42,285 nucleotides of DNA from a bacterium (GTDB taxonomy: Bacteria; Actinomycetota; Acidimicrobiia; Spongiisociales; Spongiisociaceae), in the NCBI GenBank assembly GCA_026710435.1, contig JAPOQZ010000004.1, positions 1 through 42,285 on the forward strand. The letters run 5' to 3'. The notes under the pieces were generated by a model, which worked only from the letters and a program-made list of their open reading frames with translations, was not told the origin of the DNA and ran no database searches. Shown in pieces: positions 24,755 through 33,284 of the stretch (position 1 is the stretch's first letter; the number at the start of each line of letters is the position of its first letter). Position numbers and translations under genes: made by a program.

Positions 24755-25681
24755 ATGCCCTCCCGACCCTCCTCGACCTCTGGCCGCCGTACCGTGTTCT
24801 CCACTGCTCCAGGAACGCAGCCCGGGCCGTTCGGGCTGGTCGAATGGGCGCTCTTCGTGGGGGTCGCCCTCATCTGGGGCTCCTCCTACCTGTTCATCGA
24901 CATCAGCCTGGACGCTCTTTCACCGCTGGCGGTCACATGGGTGAGGGTGATGTTCGGCCTCGGCGTGCTCGCCGCCTTCCCCGTGGCCCGCCGCCCGGTG
25001 GAGCGCGCCGACTGGCGACGCATCCTGGTACTGGCGTTGACCTGGAACACCATCCCGTTCATCCTCTTCCCGCTCGCCCAGCAGCGCATCGACTCGGCGC
25101 TCGCCGGGATGCTGAACGCCCCGATTCCGATCTACAGCGCGGTCATCGCCGTTTTCCTGCTGCGCCGCCTCCCCCGTGCACACCAGTTGACCGGCATCGC
25201 TCTGGGACTGTTGGGAGCCATCGGCATCGGCCTTCCCGCCGTCCGGGACTCGACCTCCGGCTCGCTCGGCGTGTTGATGGTGGTTGTTGCCACCCTGCTT
25301 TACGGGCTGTCGATCAACCTGGCCGTTCCCCTCCAGCAACGCTACGGTGCGCCCGCGGTGATCATGCGGGCTCTGGCCATCACGGCGGTCGTCACGATGC
25401 CGCTCGGGGTCATCGGCCTGGCCGGGTCGGAATGGAGTCCGCCCTCAGTCGTGGCCGTGGCCGTGCTCGGCATCATGAACACCGGTGTCGCCTACGTGAT
25501 CATGGCCTCGCTGGTGGGTAGGGTGGGCCCGACCAGAGGCAGCGTGGCGGTTTACTGCCTTCCCGTCGTCGCGATGATCCTCGGGGCGGTCTTCCTCGAT
25601 GAGCTCATCCTGCCCATCCAGGTAGCCGGAACCGCCCTGGTCCTCCTGGGTGCCTGGCTGACGAGCCGACCAGAGCTCTGA
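24755..25681 (+). CDS. EamA/DMT-superfamily transporter, array copy 4
   Basis: A 308-residue paralogue with the two-EamA layout and about ten membrane segments. Distinctive substitutions: LAQQRIDSALAGMLNAPIPIYSA in place of the array's QQHIDSALAGM..PIFSA, and FLDELILPIQVAGTALV where the others have FRSE..LPxQWxGT. It therefore changes conserved positions (His to Arg, Trp to Val) that may line the transport path, suggesting a different substrate range. It starts about 120 bp after the split copy ends and has its own upstream box. Confidence 0.85.
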   Translation: MPSRPSSTSGRRTVFSTAPGTQPGPFGLVEWALFVGVALIWGSSYLFIDISLDALSPLAVTWVRVMFGLGVLAAFPVARRPVERADWRRILVLALTWNTIPFILFPLAQQRIDSALAGMLNAPIPIYSAVIAVFLLRRLPRAHQLTGIALGLLGAIGIGLPAVRDSTSGSLGVLMVVVATLLYGLSINLAVPLQQRYGAPAVIMRALAITAVVTMPLGVIGLAGSEWSPPSVVAVAVLGIMNTGVAYVIMASLVGRVGPTRGSVAVYCLPVVAMILGAVFLDELILPIQVAGTALVLLGAWLTSRPEL

Positions 25682-25779
25682 GCCGCCTGGCCGGGCCGGG
25701 CTATCCGGTCCGGTACCACGCCCCAAAGTGGACAGGTCAACCATCCGGCGCCCGGGATGGGCGTTGACGGCCGCGGGGC

Positions 25780-25785
25780 TACGCT
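25780..25785 (+). promoter_or_regulatory. TACGCT box, EamA copy 5
   Basis: TACGCT, then 10 nt, then the ATG at 25796 of the MITE-interrupted copy. Confidence 0.5.
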
Positions 25786-25795
25786 CGTTCCCCTC

Positions 25796-26819
25796 ATGGC
25801 CCAGACCCCCTCCGGACCCAGCCGGACACCCATAGTCCCCGGGGTTCGGGGATCGAAGTTGGGGGCGTTCGGCCTGCTCGAATGGGCCTTGCTCAGCGGC
25901 GTGGCGATCAGCGGGGGCTCGTCCTTCCTGCTAGGAGGGTACTGAGCAATCCACCAGCGGACTGCCAACCGGCGGCATTATTCCCGGGCTGGCGGGCGGC
26001 AGGCTCGAGCAATCGTCATTGTTCAGCACCCTCCTAGTGGATCTGAGCCTGGAGTCCCTGGCGCCGCCGGCAATCACCTGGGTGAGGCTCGCGTTGGGGT
26101 TCCTGGTCCTGGCAGCTTTTCCGGTCGCCCGGAGGCCGGTGGAGTCCAGCGACCGCCGGCGAGTCCTGCTGCTGGGGCTCACGTGGATCGTGCCTTTCGT
26201 GCTGGTCCCGGCCGCGCAGCAGCACATCGACTCGGCACTGGCCGGGATGCTCATCGGCCTGGTACCGATCTTCAGCGCGTCCATAGCCGCGGTGATGATG
26301 CGGTCGCTCCCCCGGCTCCACCAGGTCGCCGGCATAGCGGTCGGGTTCGCCGGGGGCATCGTCATCGGCGTCGCAGCCGCCGGGGTTTCCTCCGCCGCCG
26401 CGTGGGGAGTGTTGCTGATGGTTCTGGCAGCCCTCTTCTACGGTGTCGCTCTGAACCTGGCGGTTCCTCTCCAGCAGCGCTACGGAGCCCCCGCCGTGAT
26501 GATGAGAGCCATGGGGGTGGCGGCGGTCGCCACCACACCCTTCGGCCTGTTCGGCCTCGCCGGTTCGCAGTGGAGCACCGGCCCCGTCGTGGCAGTGGCA
26601 ACGCTGGGAGTGATCAACACGGGCGCCGCGTTCGTGATCATGACGGCCCTCGTGGGGAGGGTAGGTGCCGCCCGCGGGGGTGTGGCCGTCTACTTCATCC
26701 CGATCGTCGCCATCATCCTCGGGATGATCTTCCGATCCGAGGTTCTGCTGCCAGCACAGTCACTCGGGATCGGGCTGGTCCTCCTCGGTGCCTTTCTGGC
26801 CGGCCGGCGCGAGTCGTGA
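25796..26819 (+). pseudogene. EamA transporter copy 5, interrupted by MITE-I
   Basis: Reads normally for 45 codons to GGSSFLL, then enters the palindromic element at 25931 and hits a TGA within six codons. EamA sequence resumes at 26038 with VDLSLESLAPPAITW and runs to the SRRES-like end at 26819. Deleting 103 bp (the element with one CTAG) restores one open frame of 306 residues reading SSFLL-VDLSLES, exactly as in the paralogues. Apart from the insertion the frame is clean. It also has GGSS where other copies have WGSS, a change at an otherwise invariant Trp. Confidence 0.88.
25931..26037 (+). repeat. MITE-I palindromic element, 107-bp copy inside an EamA gene
   Basis: CTAG at 25931-25934 and at 26034-26037. 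The inner inverted repeats GGAGGGTACTGAGCAAT and ATTGTTCAGCACCCTCC flank a GC-rich central hairpin. The pre-insertion sequence can be inferred as CTG-CTAG-TGG from the paralogues, so the target was CTAG and the duplicated sequence is CTAG (or TA within it). Confidence 0.9.
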
Positions 26820-26916
26820 TCGGCTGCGCCACGCAGGAGTCGACCCCGCCACCAGGACAATCCGCGACCTCCCTGCTTCCTTTCGCGCCCGCGACTTCGA
26901 GCTGTCTCAGCCGGGC

Positions 26917-26922
26917 TACCCT
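26917..26922 (+). promoter_or_regulatory. TACCCT box, EamA copy 6
   Basis: TACCCT, then 10 nt, then the ATG at 26933. Confidence 0.5.
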
Positions 26923-26932
26923 CGTCCCTCTC

Positions 26933-27859
26933 ATGTCACCGCAGACTTCGGGTCGCCCTGGCCGCAAACCCGTGTTGTCCACGGCCCGGGGATCGAAGTT
27001 GGGGCCGTTCGGCCTGTCCGAGTGGGCTCTGCTCTCCGGTGTTGCACTCATCTGGGGTTCGTCGTTCCTCCTCATCGAGATCGGCCTGGAGTCGCTCGAA
27101 CCGCCGACCATCACATGGGTCAGGGTCACCCTGGGCTTTCTGGTGTTGACAGCGTTTCCCGTGGCCCGGAGGCGGGTGGACCGGTCCGACTACGGGCGTA
27201 TCGGATTGGTGGGAATCACCTGGGTCGGTATTCCGTTCCTCATGTTTCCCATAGCCCAGCAGCACATCGACTCGTCCCTGGCCGGGATGCTCAACGCGAT
27301 GGTCCCCATCTTCAGCACGTCCATAGCGATAGTCCTGATGCGCTCACTCCCCCGGCTCCGCCAGGCGGCCGGCATAACGCTGGGGTTCATAGGAGCGGTC
27401 AGCATCGGTCTCCCGGCGGCGCGTGAATCGGCCGCCGGCGCATGGGGAGTGTTCCTGATCGTCATCGCAACCCTCTTCTACGGTCTTTCCCTCAACCTGG
27501 CCGTCCCGCTGCAGCAGCGCTACGGGGCTCCCGCCGTGATGATGAGAGCGATCGGCTTGGGGGCCATCGTCACCGCCCCCTTCGGCCTGGCCGGACTCGC
27601 AGGCTCGGAGTGGAACACCGGCCCCCTACTTGCGGTGATCGTGCTCGGAGTCATCAACACGGGAGCGGCTTTCGTAATCATGACGGCATTCGTGGGCAGG
27701 GTGGGCCCTACCCGTGGCGGCGTGGCCGTCTACTGCATCCCCATCGTCGCCATGGTGCTGGGCGTGGCATTCCGTTCGGAGATCATCCTCACCCTGCAAT
27801 GGGTCGGCACGGGGGTCGTGCTGCTCGGGGCATGGCTAGCCAGCCGCCGCGAGTACTGA
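26933..27859 (+). CDS. EamA/DMT-superfamily transporter, array copy 6
   Basis: A 308-residue paralogue with all array hallmarks: WALLSGVALIWGSSFLL, IAQQHIDSSLAGM, VPLQQRYGAPAVMM, INTGAAFVIMTAFVG and ILTLQWVGTGVVLLG. It is intact and starts about 110 bp after the interrupted copy. A stretch of about 44 bp around 27533-27577, coding PAVMMRAIGLGAIV, is identical in the next copy although the flanks differ, which suggests recent duplication or gene conversion. Confidence 0.86.
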   Translation: MSPQTSGRPGRKPVLSTARGSKLGPFGLSEWALLSGVALIWGSSFLLIEIGLESLEPPTITWVRVTLGFLVLTAFPVARRRVDRSDYGRIGLVGITWVGIPFLMFPIAQQHIDSSLAGMLNAMVPIFSTSIAIVLMRSLPRLRQAAGITLGFIGAVSIGLPAARESAAGAWGVFLIVIATLFYGLSLNLAVPLQQRYGAPAVMMRAIGLGAIVTAPFGLAGLAGSEWNTGPLLAVIVLGVINTGAAFVIMTAFVGRVGPTRGGVAVYCIPIVAMVLGVAFRSEIILTLQWVGTGVVLLGAWLASRREY

Positions 27860-27932
27860 GATCGACCTCCTGGTAAGGGCGACGGTCACGTTCCGCCTGA
27901 CCCGATTGCCACGGGGCGTCGGTTAGCCCCGG

Positions 27933-27938
27933 TACGCT
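27933..27938 (+). promoter_or_regulatory. TACGCT box, EamA copy 7
   Basis: TACGCT, then 9 nt, then the ATG at 27948. Confidence 0.5.
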
Positions 27939-27947
27939 CCCTACCCC

Positions 27948-28871
27948 ATGCCCTCCCCCTCCCCTACCAGCGGTCGCAGCCGGATGCTGTCCACAGCTCG
28001 CGGCTCGCGCCTCGGGACTTTCGGACCGGTCGAGTGGGCCCTGCTCACCGGGGTGGCCCTCACCTGGGGAGCGTCGTTCGTCCTGATCGAGGTGAGCCTG
28101 GAGTCACTGGCGCCGGGAGCGATCACCTGGATCAGGCTCTCGCTCGGCTTCCTGGTGGTGTCCGCGATCCCGGCAGCCCGAAGACCGGTGGACCGGACCG
28201 ACTCCCCCCGCCTGCTGCTGCTGGGCTGCACCTGGCTGGCAATACCGTTCCTCCTCTTCCCGATAGCCCAGCAGCACCTCGACTCGGCGCTCGCCGGGAT
28301 GCTGGTGTCCACGGTGCCGATATTCAGCGCCGCCATCGCCATCGTCCTGATGCGGACTCTCCCCCGGCTCCGCCAAGCAGCCGGCATAGCGCTTGGCTTC
28401 GCAGGAGCGGTCAGCATCAGCCTTCCCGCTGCCCGTGGCTCGTCAGCGGCCGCATGGGGAGTGCTGCTCCTGTTAGTGGCGACTCTCTTCCACGGGCTCT
28501 CCTTCAACCTGGCCGTTCCGCTGCAGCAGCGCTACGGGGCACCTGCCGTGATGATGAGAGCGATCGGCTTGGGGGCCATCGTCACCGCACCCTTCGGGCT
28601 GGTCGGCCTGTCCCAGTCGCAATGGACCGCCGGTCCGGTCGTCGCGGTGGTGGTGCTCGGGATCATAAATCCCGGTACCGCATTCGTGATCATGACGACG
28701 CTGATTGGAAGGGTCGGCTCCACCCGAGGAGGCGTCGCCGTCTACTTCGTTCCCGTGGTCGCCATGGTGCTTGGAATGGTGTTCCGTTCGGAGGTCGTAC
28801 TCCCCCTGCAGTGGGCCGGTACCGCGGTTGTGCTGTTCGGCGCCTGGCTGACCAGCCGCCGGGAGGACTGA
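27948..28871 (+). CDS. EamA/DMT-superfamily transporter, array copy 7
   Basis: A 307-residue paralogue ending the array. WALLTGVALTWGASFVL, IAQQHLDSALAGM, VPLQQRYGAPAVMM, and LPLQWAGTAVVLFGAW are present. It has INPGTAF in place of INTGAAF, with a proline at a position that is otherwise Thr. Ten predicted membrane segments in two EamA halves are typical of exporters of small polar metabolites in the cytoplasmic membrane; nothing in the array names a substrate. Confidence 0.86.
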   Translation: MPSPSPTSGRSRMLSTARGSRLGTFGPVEWALLTGVALTWGASFVLIEVSLESLAPGAITWIRLSLGFLVVSAIPAARRPVDRTDSPRLLLLGCTWLAIPFLLFPIAQQHLDSALAGMLVSTVPIFSAAIAIVLMRTLPRLRQAAGIALGFAGAVSISLPAARGSSAAAWGVLLLLVATLFHGLSFNLAVPLQQRYGAPAVMMRAIGLGAIVTAPFGLVGLSQSQWTAGPVVAVVVLGIINPGTAFVIMTTLIGRVGSTRGGVAVYFVPVVAMVLGMVFRSEVVLPLQWAGTAVVLFGAWLTSRRED

Positions 28872-28990
28872 CCTGCGCCTGGCGATGCGAGGTGATAGAG
28901 GCTTCCGTGGTGACGACAACTGCCGGCCTTTCGCGAGCACAGGCAGTCGGGTAGTAACGGGAACCTCCTGACCGGAAATGGCTCCGCTCC

Positions 28991-30244
28991 TTGTCCGGGG
29001 CAACCCGCTCAGAAGGGGTTTCTAAGCAAAGGCCGCAAAAACAACAAAAGTCACAAAAACAACAAACGCCGCAAAGCTATGCTGCGTGCTCAGGTCGGCA
29101 GATCTTGGAGGCTCACCTGGCACCCCACAACCCCTTCTCCCCTACCTTCGGAGCCTCGCCACCGGTGCTAGCCGGGCGGGACCACATAATCGAAGACATA
29201 GGAGACGCCCTTGTCACAGGTCCTTCCCACCCGGACTATACGGCGCTCCTGATCGGAGTAAGTGGCTCCGGCAAGACCGCGATGCTGAATGCCGTGGAGG
29301 ACCTGGCGCGTAGCCACGGCTGGCTGGTACTGGCGGACAACGCCGCACCGGAGGGGCTTCCTGCCCGCCTCGCTCGAGGCGCATCCCGGCTGTTGAACGA
29401 ACTCTCCCTTCCCGAACCACGGCGACGGATAACGAGTTTGACCGCGGCCGGATTCGGGATCGGGTTCGAGCGATCCTCCACGGTCCAACCCGGCTACGAC
29501 CTTCGGGGTGTTCTCTCGGCACTGGGAGATGTCTTGGCAACCGGGGGAACGGGCCTGATGATCAGCCTCGACGAACTCCAGAGCGGTGACTTGGATGAGA
29601 TACGGGAGTTCGGCTCGGTCCTGCAACACGTCACACGCCGCGAGCAGCGCCCTGTAGCCTTCGTTGGTGCCGGCCTTCCCCAAATCGAGGAATCTTTGTT
29701 GTCCGGAGACGCCGCTACCTTCCTCCAGCGCTGCTCCCGCCATGACATCGACCGGCTGGACCCCGAAGCGACCCGGCTGGCCATCGCCCGACCCATCGCC
29801 GACCGTGGGGGCAGGATCGATCCTCAAGCGCTCGGCAAAGCGATCGCCGCCACGTCGGGGTACGCTTTCATGGTGCAACTCGTCGGGTTTCACAGTTGGA
29901 AGGCAGCCGGGACTCCGGTACACATCGGGGTGGATGACGTAGAGGTCGGGATCAGCGAAGCCCGGCGGCGCGTCGGCAGGCTCGTGCTTGCCCCTACCTG
30001 GAACGCCTTGTCGAATGTGGATCGTCGATTCCTCCTCGCCATGGCGACAGACGACGATGAGTCGAGACTGGCGGAAATAGCCGCCCGGCTCGGAGTGAGC
30101 ACCAACTACGCCGGCGTATACCGGCGCCGCCTGATCAACGCCGGGATGATCATCACCACCGGTAAGGGACGTGTCGCTCTCGCCCACCACGCCGCCCGGG
30201 ACTGGCTACGCGACCAAGCCAAGAAGGCGGACTACCTGAGCTAG
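28991..30244 (+). CDS. AAA-family ATP-binding protein (ORC1/Cdc6-type ATPase)
   Basis: About 417 residues. A low-complexity Gln/Lys-rich N-terminus (KQQKSQKQQTPQ) precedes a P-loop ATPase: LAGRDHIIEDIG, Walker A LIGVSGSGKTAMLN near residue 90, and Walker B LMISLDELQSGD near residue 195, then a sensor-like FVGAGLP. The C-terminal 90 residues (RLAEIAARLGVSTNYAGVYRRRLINAGMI) look like a winged helix, as in ATPases paired with phage, TA or transposition functions. The start is uncertain: the TTG at 28991 gives the longest frame, and other in-frame starts would trim the Q-rich leader, which lies on short A-rich direct repeats. Single gene with no clear partner; function unknown. Confidence 0.72.
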   Translation: MSGATRSEGVSKQRPQKQQKSQKQQTPQSYAACSGRQILEAHLAPHNPFSPTFGASPPVLAGRDHIIEDIGDALVTGPSHPDYTALLIGVSGSGKTAMLNAVEDLARSHGWLVLADNAAPEGLPARLARGASRLLNELSLPEPRRRITSLTAAGFGIGFERSSTVQPGYDLRGVLSALGDVLATGGTGLMISLDELQSGDLDEIREFGSVLQHVTRREQRPVAFVGAGLPQIEESLLSGDAATFLQRCSRHDIDRLDPEATRLAIARPIADRGGRIDPQALGKAIAATSGYAFMVQLVGFHSWKAAGTPVHIGVDDVEVGISEARRRVGRLVLAPTWNALSNVDRRFLLAMATDDDESRLAEIAARLGVSTNYAGVYRRRLINAGMIITTGKGRVALAHHAARDWLRDQAKKADYLS

Positions 30245-30463
30245 CCGGCTCGTGACGGGTCGGTTGAGGCAGCCGAGCAAAACGATGTGACCAGGCAGAT
30301 CGATAGCTACCTGCTGGACGACGGCGACTCAGGTCTCACGATGGACCCTCTCAACAGGTACATCCGATGCAAGTTCACTCCCTGATATCAGATACTCTAC
30401 TGTTTCTATATTGTGTGATGGTTAGGGGTGTATTTGTCGCATGCTCGTGGTATAAAGAAGGTT

Positions 30464-31747
30464 ATGGACAACGAACACCTGTTCGCTACACTTGCCGCTG
30501 CGGAGAGCGATACTTCTGACAGCACTGGACGCAGCCACTCTCCAGACCCGGCTGTGGACGACCGGATCGCGGCGCTGCTCGAAGACCTGGACCGCATCCA
30601 GGTCGGACCAATGCCCCGCCACCGCGCTGATCGGGCCCTCGACCTGTTGGGACGCTTCCAGACCCGGGTCGCGTCGATGATGTGCGACATCAGCCGCTCG
30701 GTGTCGGAATCCGATGCCAACTCGGATCCGGCCGAGGTGCTGCGCACCAAGGCCCGGCTCCCACGCCGTGACTCCAAGCGCCTCGCCAAGGTCGCCCGCC
30801 ACCTCGAGGATATGCCCAAGGCCAAAGAGAAGTTCGCCAACGGGGAGATCACCGTCGATCAGGCCAATGCCCTCGCCAACGCCGCAGAGAAGGTAGGCCC
30901 GGAAGCGGTCGACGCCGACGATTCGCTACTCGAGTCCGCCGATCGGATGCTTTCCGACAAGTTCGGACGTCACGCCAAGGAGTGGGCGGACCGCAAACTG
31001 ATCGAACGGGGCATGAACCCCCTGCAACGGCAACGGCAAGCACGAGAAGCGAAGCTGTGGGTGGAGGACCGCACCGGTCTCGGAGTGCTCATGGCGAAGC
31101 TCCCCGCCCCCCAATACCAGCATCTCCGCCAAGCCGTAGACCACCGGTACATGGAACTCCTCCGCCGCGACGGGGCAGATAGCCAGGATGCAGACAAGGT
31201 GCGCAGCCCCCAGCACCGTCTCGCCGACGCAGTCTTCGAACTCCTATGCAACCGGGACGCCGAGACCGGCGAGTTCATCGAAGGCAACCCCGGCGTCAAG
31301 GCCAAGGCCGCAACCCAGCTGGTCCTCGTCGCGCCGATGGGAGTGATCGACGGCGCAGACCCCGCCGGCCACGTCGACATGATCGGCGTCGGTCCCGTAC
31401 CGCCGGACATCCTCGCGACGCTCACGCCCGACACCGAGCTGGCCGGGATGGTCTTCGACCGGACCGGGCGTCCCCTCTGGCTGGGACGCAACCAGCGCCT
31501 CGGCAACGCCGCCCAACGCCTGGCCATAGCCGTCCGCGACGGGGGATGCTTCGAATGCGTCGCTCCCATGCACCGCTGCGAACTCCACCACATCCAAGAA
31601 TGGCACCGCGACGGCGGCCGAACCGATGTCGACAATCTCGTCGCGGTCTGCCGCCGACACCACAAGCGGCTCGAAACCCAAGACCTCCAAGTCATCCGAA
31701 CGGCCGACGGATACCAAACGCGGCCCCGAGACGGACCCGCCCCATAA
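30464..31747 (+). CDS. DUF222 / HNH endonuclease domain protein (13E12 type)
   Basis: A 427-residue protein of the actinobacterial 13E12 repeat type. The long helical DUF222 region (ALDLLGRFQTRVASMM, LARVARHLEDM-like text, FANGEITVDQANALANA) is followed by a C-terminal HNH domain: GCFECVAPMHRCELHHIQEW, then DNLVAVCRRHHKRLE, with Cys and His for a structural metal and the HH-x-N-x-H catalytic set. These genes occur in many copies in actinobacterial genomes, often near mobile elements, and may be homing-type or element-associated nucleases. The ATG at 30464 is preceded both by AGAAGG and by TATAAA 7 nt upstream, inside a locally AT-rich promoter region at about 30385-30460. Confidence 0.85.
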   Translation: MDNEHLFATLAAAESDTSDSTGRSHSPDPAVDDRIAALLEDLDRIQVGPMPRHRADRALDLLGRFQTRVASMMCDISRSVSESDANSDPAEVLRTKARLPRRDSKRLAKVARHLEDMPKAKEKFANGEITVDQANALANAAEKVGPEAVDADDSLLESADRMLSDKFGRHAKEWADRKLIERGMNPLQRQRQAREAKLWVEDRTGLGVLMAKLPAPQYQHLRQAVDHRYMELLRRDGADSQDADKVRSPQHRLADAVFELLCNRDAETGEFIEGNPGVKAKAATQLVLVAPMGVIDGADPAGHVDMIGVGPVPPDILATLTPDTELAGMVFDRTGRPLWLGRNQRLGNAAQRLAIAVRDGGCFECVAPMHRCELHHIQEWHRDGGRTDVDNLVAVCRRHHKRLETQDLQVIRTADGYQTRPRDGPAP

Positions 31748-32577
31748 CCCAATGGGACGGACGGCCATCCAGGCCCGTTCGCCCCGTTCGATGACGGCGT
31801 CGATTCCAAGACCGGTGCCATCCCGACAAGGAAACACGCTCCCCTGATGAGGCTGGCCGTTAGATACAAAGGTCGCGGACGACGAGAGGTTCGAATAGAC
31901 ACCCGGAGGTCTTGGGAACGGCGAGTAGTCGGTCCCGAGAAGCACGCAGCATCGCGACGGCAAGTGATGGATCAATCAAGTGACGGATCAATCAAGTGAC
32001 GGATCAATCAAGTGACGGATCTATAGGGTGTGGCGGTTGGGCGTCTGCGCAACGTAGCACGGGGACCGGAGGCTCGCCGACCAGGCCGGTTGGTTCTCCA
32101 CCACGAAGATGCGCTCCAGGGCGCGAGGTAGGCGCAGACTGTGGAACGGCTCGTCCGGGTGTCTTCGCCTGCGTCGGCAAAAGGCGTCGTTGTTGACGAT
32201 TGTTGCCTTCGCCTCGGTGGCAACGGGGCTCCATCGATCGCATCAGGCGTCTCACCGCGAGTGGCTCGTGCCTGCCACCGCTGGCTGGCGGCACGTCGAG
32301 CCGGGATGTTGGCGATCACCAGGGATCTCGTTCAGGTCTTGCCATCTGCCCGGCAACCCTCCATCGGCTCAACGCCGGCACCGGGGTGAGCCCTTGATCT
32401 CACGAGCACATCCATCACTCATACACATCGGGAGTCCTTCACAGCGCGTCACATGAACAGCATGACGCCTCAGGGATGTCTGGCGATAGGTTCGTGATGT
32501 CGCGCATATCGGCCTGAGGGCGTCGGCTGCCCCGGTCTCACGCCAGGGCGGGGATCCGGCGGGGTTGGGCTTCACCG
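31748..32577. other. Intergenic region with a short tandem repeat
   Basis: About 830 bp without a convincing gene between the HNH protein and the VapBC iterons. It holds the 16-bp tandem repeat at 31965-32022. Open frames here are short and without recognisable motifs. Confidence 0.5.
31965..32022 (+). repeat. 16-bp direct tandem repeat, 3.6 units
   Basis: TGACGGATCAATCAAG repeated head to tail from 31965, with one substitution in the first unit and a truncated last unit. The units abut without spacers, so this is not a CRISPR array. It may be a protein-binding iteron set or simple slippage. Confidence 0.8.
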
Positions 32578-32619
32578 GAGTACGCTGATATGAGTACGCT
32601 GATATGAATACTCTGGTAT
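32578..32619 (+). promoter_or_regulatory. Three 14-bp iterons before the VapB antitoxin (candidate operator)
   Basis: GAGTACGCTGATAT occurs twice exactly (32578-32591, 32592-32605) and once diverged (32606-32619), directly in front of the antitoxin start. The third unit overlaps the TATGCT -10 box, as expected of an autoregulatory operator bound by the ribbon-helix-helix antitoxin. Confidence 0.6.
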
Positions 32620-32622
32620 GCT
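32617..32622 (+). promoter_or_regulatory. TATGCT -10 box of the VapBC operon (leaderless)
   Basis: TATGCT, 6 nt, then the ATG at 32629, without a Shine-Dalgarno. Confidence 0.5.
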
Positions 32623-32628
32623 AATCAT

Positions 32629-32907
32629 ATGCGCAAGCGGCGTGTCACGATCACGGTGAATGAGGATCTTTTCGAAGAGGCCCAATCGGCGGTAGGTGAT
32701 GGTCGTGCCCGATCGGTGAGCGAGTGGGTAGCCGGGGCCATGGCACAGCGGCTGGCCACGGAACAACGTCTCGCTGCGCTTAGCGAGTTGATCCGCGACT
32801 ACGAGGCCGCACACGGGGTGATCACAGATGACGAGATTGCCGATCAGGCGCAGCGGGACAGGGACGCCGCTGCACTCTCGCGTCTGGCAACCCGGCAACC
32901 CAGGTGA
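32629..32907 (+). CDS. Ribbon-helix-helix antitoxin (VapB-like)
   Basis: A 92-residue protein that begins RKRRVTITVNEDLFEEAQ, the beta-strand and first helix of a ribbon-helix-helix DNA-binding domain, and continues VSEWVAGAMAQRLA. The acidic C-terminal half (ITDDEIADQAQRDRDAAAL) is the usual toxin-binding tail. Its stop overlaps the toxin start as GTGA at 32904-32907, so the two are coupled. The 14-bp iterons overlapping its promoter suggest that it represses its own operon. The AT-rich lead-in contrasts with the surrounding high-GC DNA. Confidence 0.8.
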   Translation: MRKRRVTITVNEDLFEEAQSAVGDGRARSVSEWVAGAMAQRLATEQRLAALSELIRDYEAAHGVITDDEIADQAQRDRDAAALSRLATRQPR

Positions 32908-33284
32908 GTGTCATCCTCGACGCGGGTGCACTCGTTGCGCTCGAACGTAACGACCGTGCGATGTGGCGCCGTCTCAAGGCGGCCGTCCAATCACGGACTC
33001 CCCTGATGACCCACGGTGGTGTGATCGCTCAGGTGTGGCGCTGTGGAACCGGTCGACAGGCCCGCCTTGCCCGGTCATTGCAGGCTGTCGAGACCGTCGC
33101 CCTCGACGACGAGTTGGGTCGGCGGGCCGGTGTGCTGCTGGCCCGTTCCGGGCTTAGCGACGCAATCGATGCAGCGCTGGTGGCCATGGCCACGCACAGC
33201 GACCGGATCATCACCTCCGACCCTGACGACCTCGCCACCCTCGTCGCCGCCACCGACCGCAGGGTTGATGTCATCCCCATCTGA
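32904..33284 (+). CDS. PIN-domain ribonuclease toxin (VapC-like)
   Basis: A 126-residue PIN domain. SVILDAGALVALERNDR gives the first acidic residues (Asp6, Glu14), SDAIDAALVAMA the middle acidic patch, and DRIITSDPDDLATL the last. This is the full VapC length and layout of a Mg-dependent RNase that cleaves tRNA or rRNA when freed from its antitoxin. It starts at a GTG that overlaps the antitoxin stop. Classic type II toxin-antitoxin pair. Confidence 0.85.
   Translation: MSVILDAGALVALERNDRAMWRRLKAAVQSRTPLMTHGGVIAQVWRCGTGRQARLARSLQAVETVALDDELGRRAGVLLARSGLSDAIDAALVAMATHSDRIITSDPDDLATLVAATDRRVDVIPI

Noticed and set aside
30287-30385. Short open frame between the AAA ATPase and the HNH gene
   Set aside because: Only about 32 codons, no recognisable motif and no clear ribosome site; too little to support a gene.
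31965-32022. CRISPR array
   Set aside because: The 16-bp units abut with no spacers, and there are no cas genes nearby.
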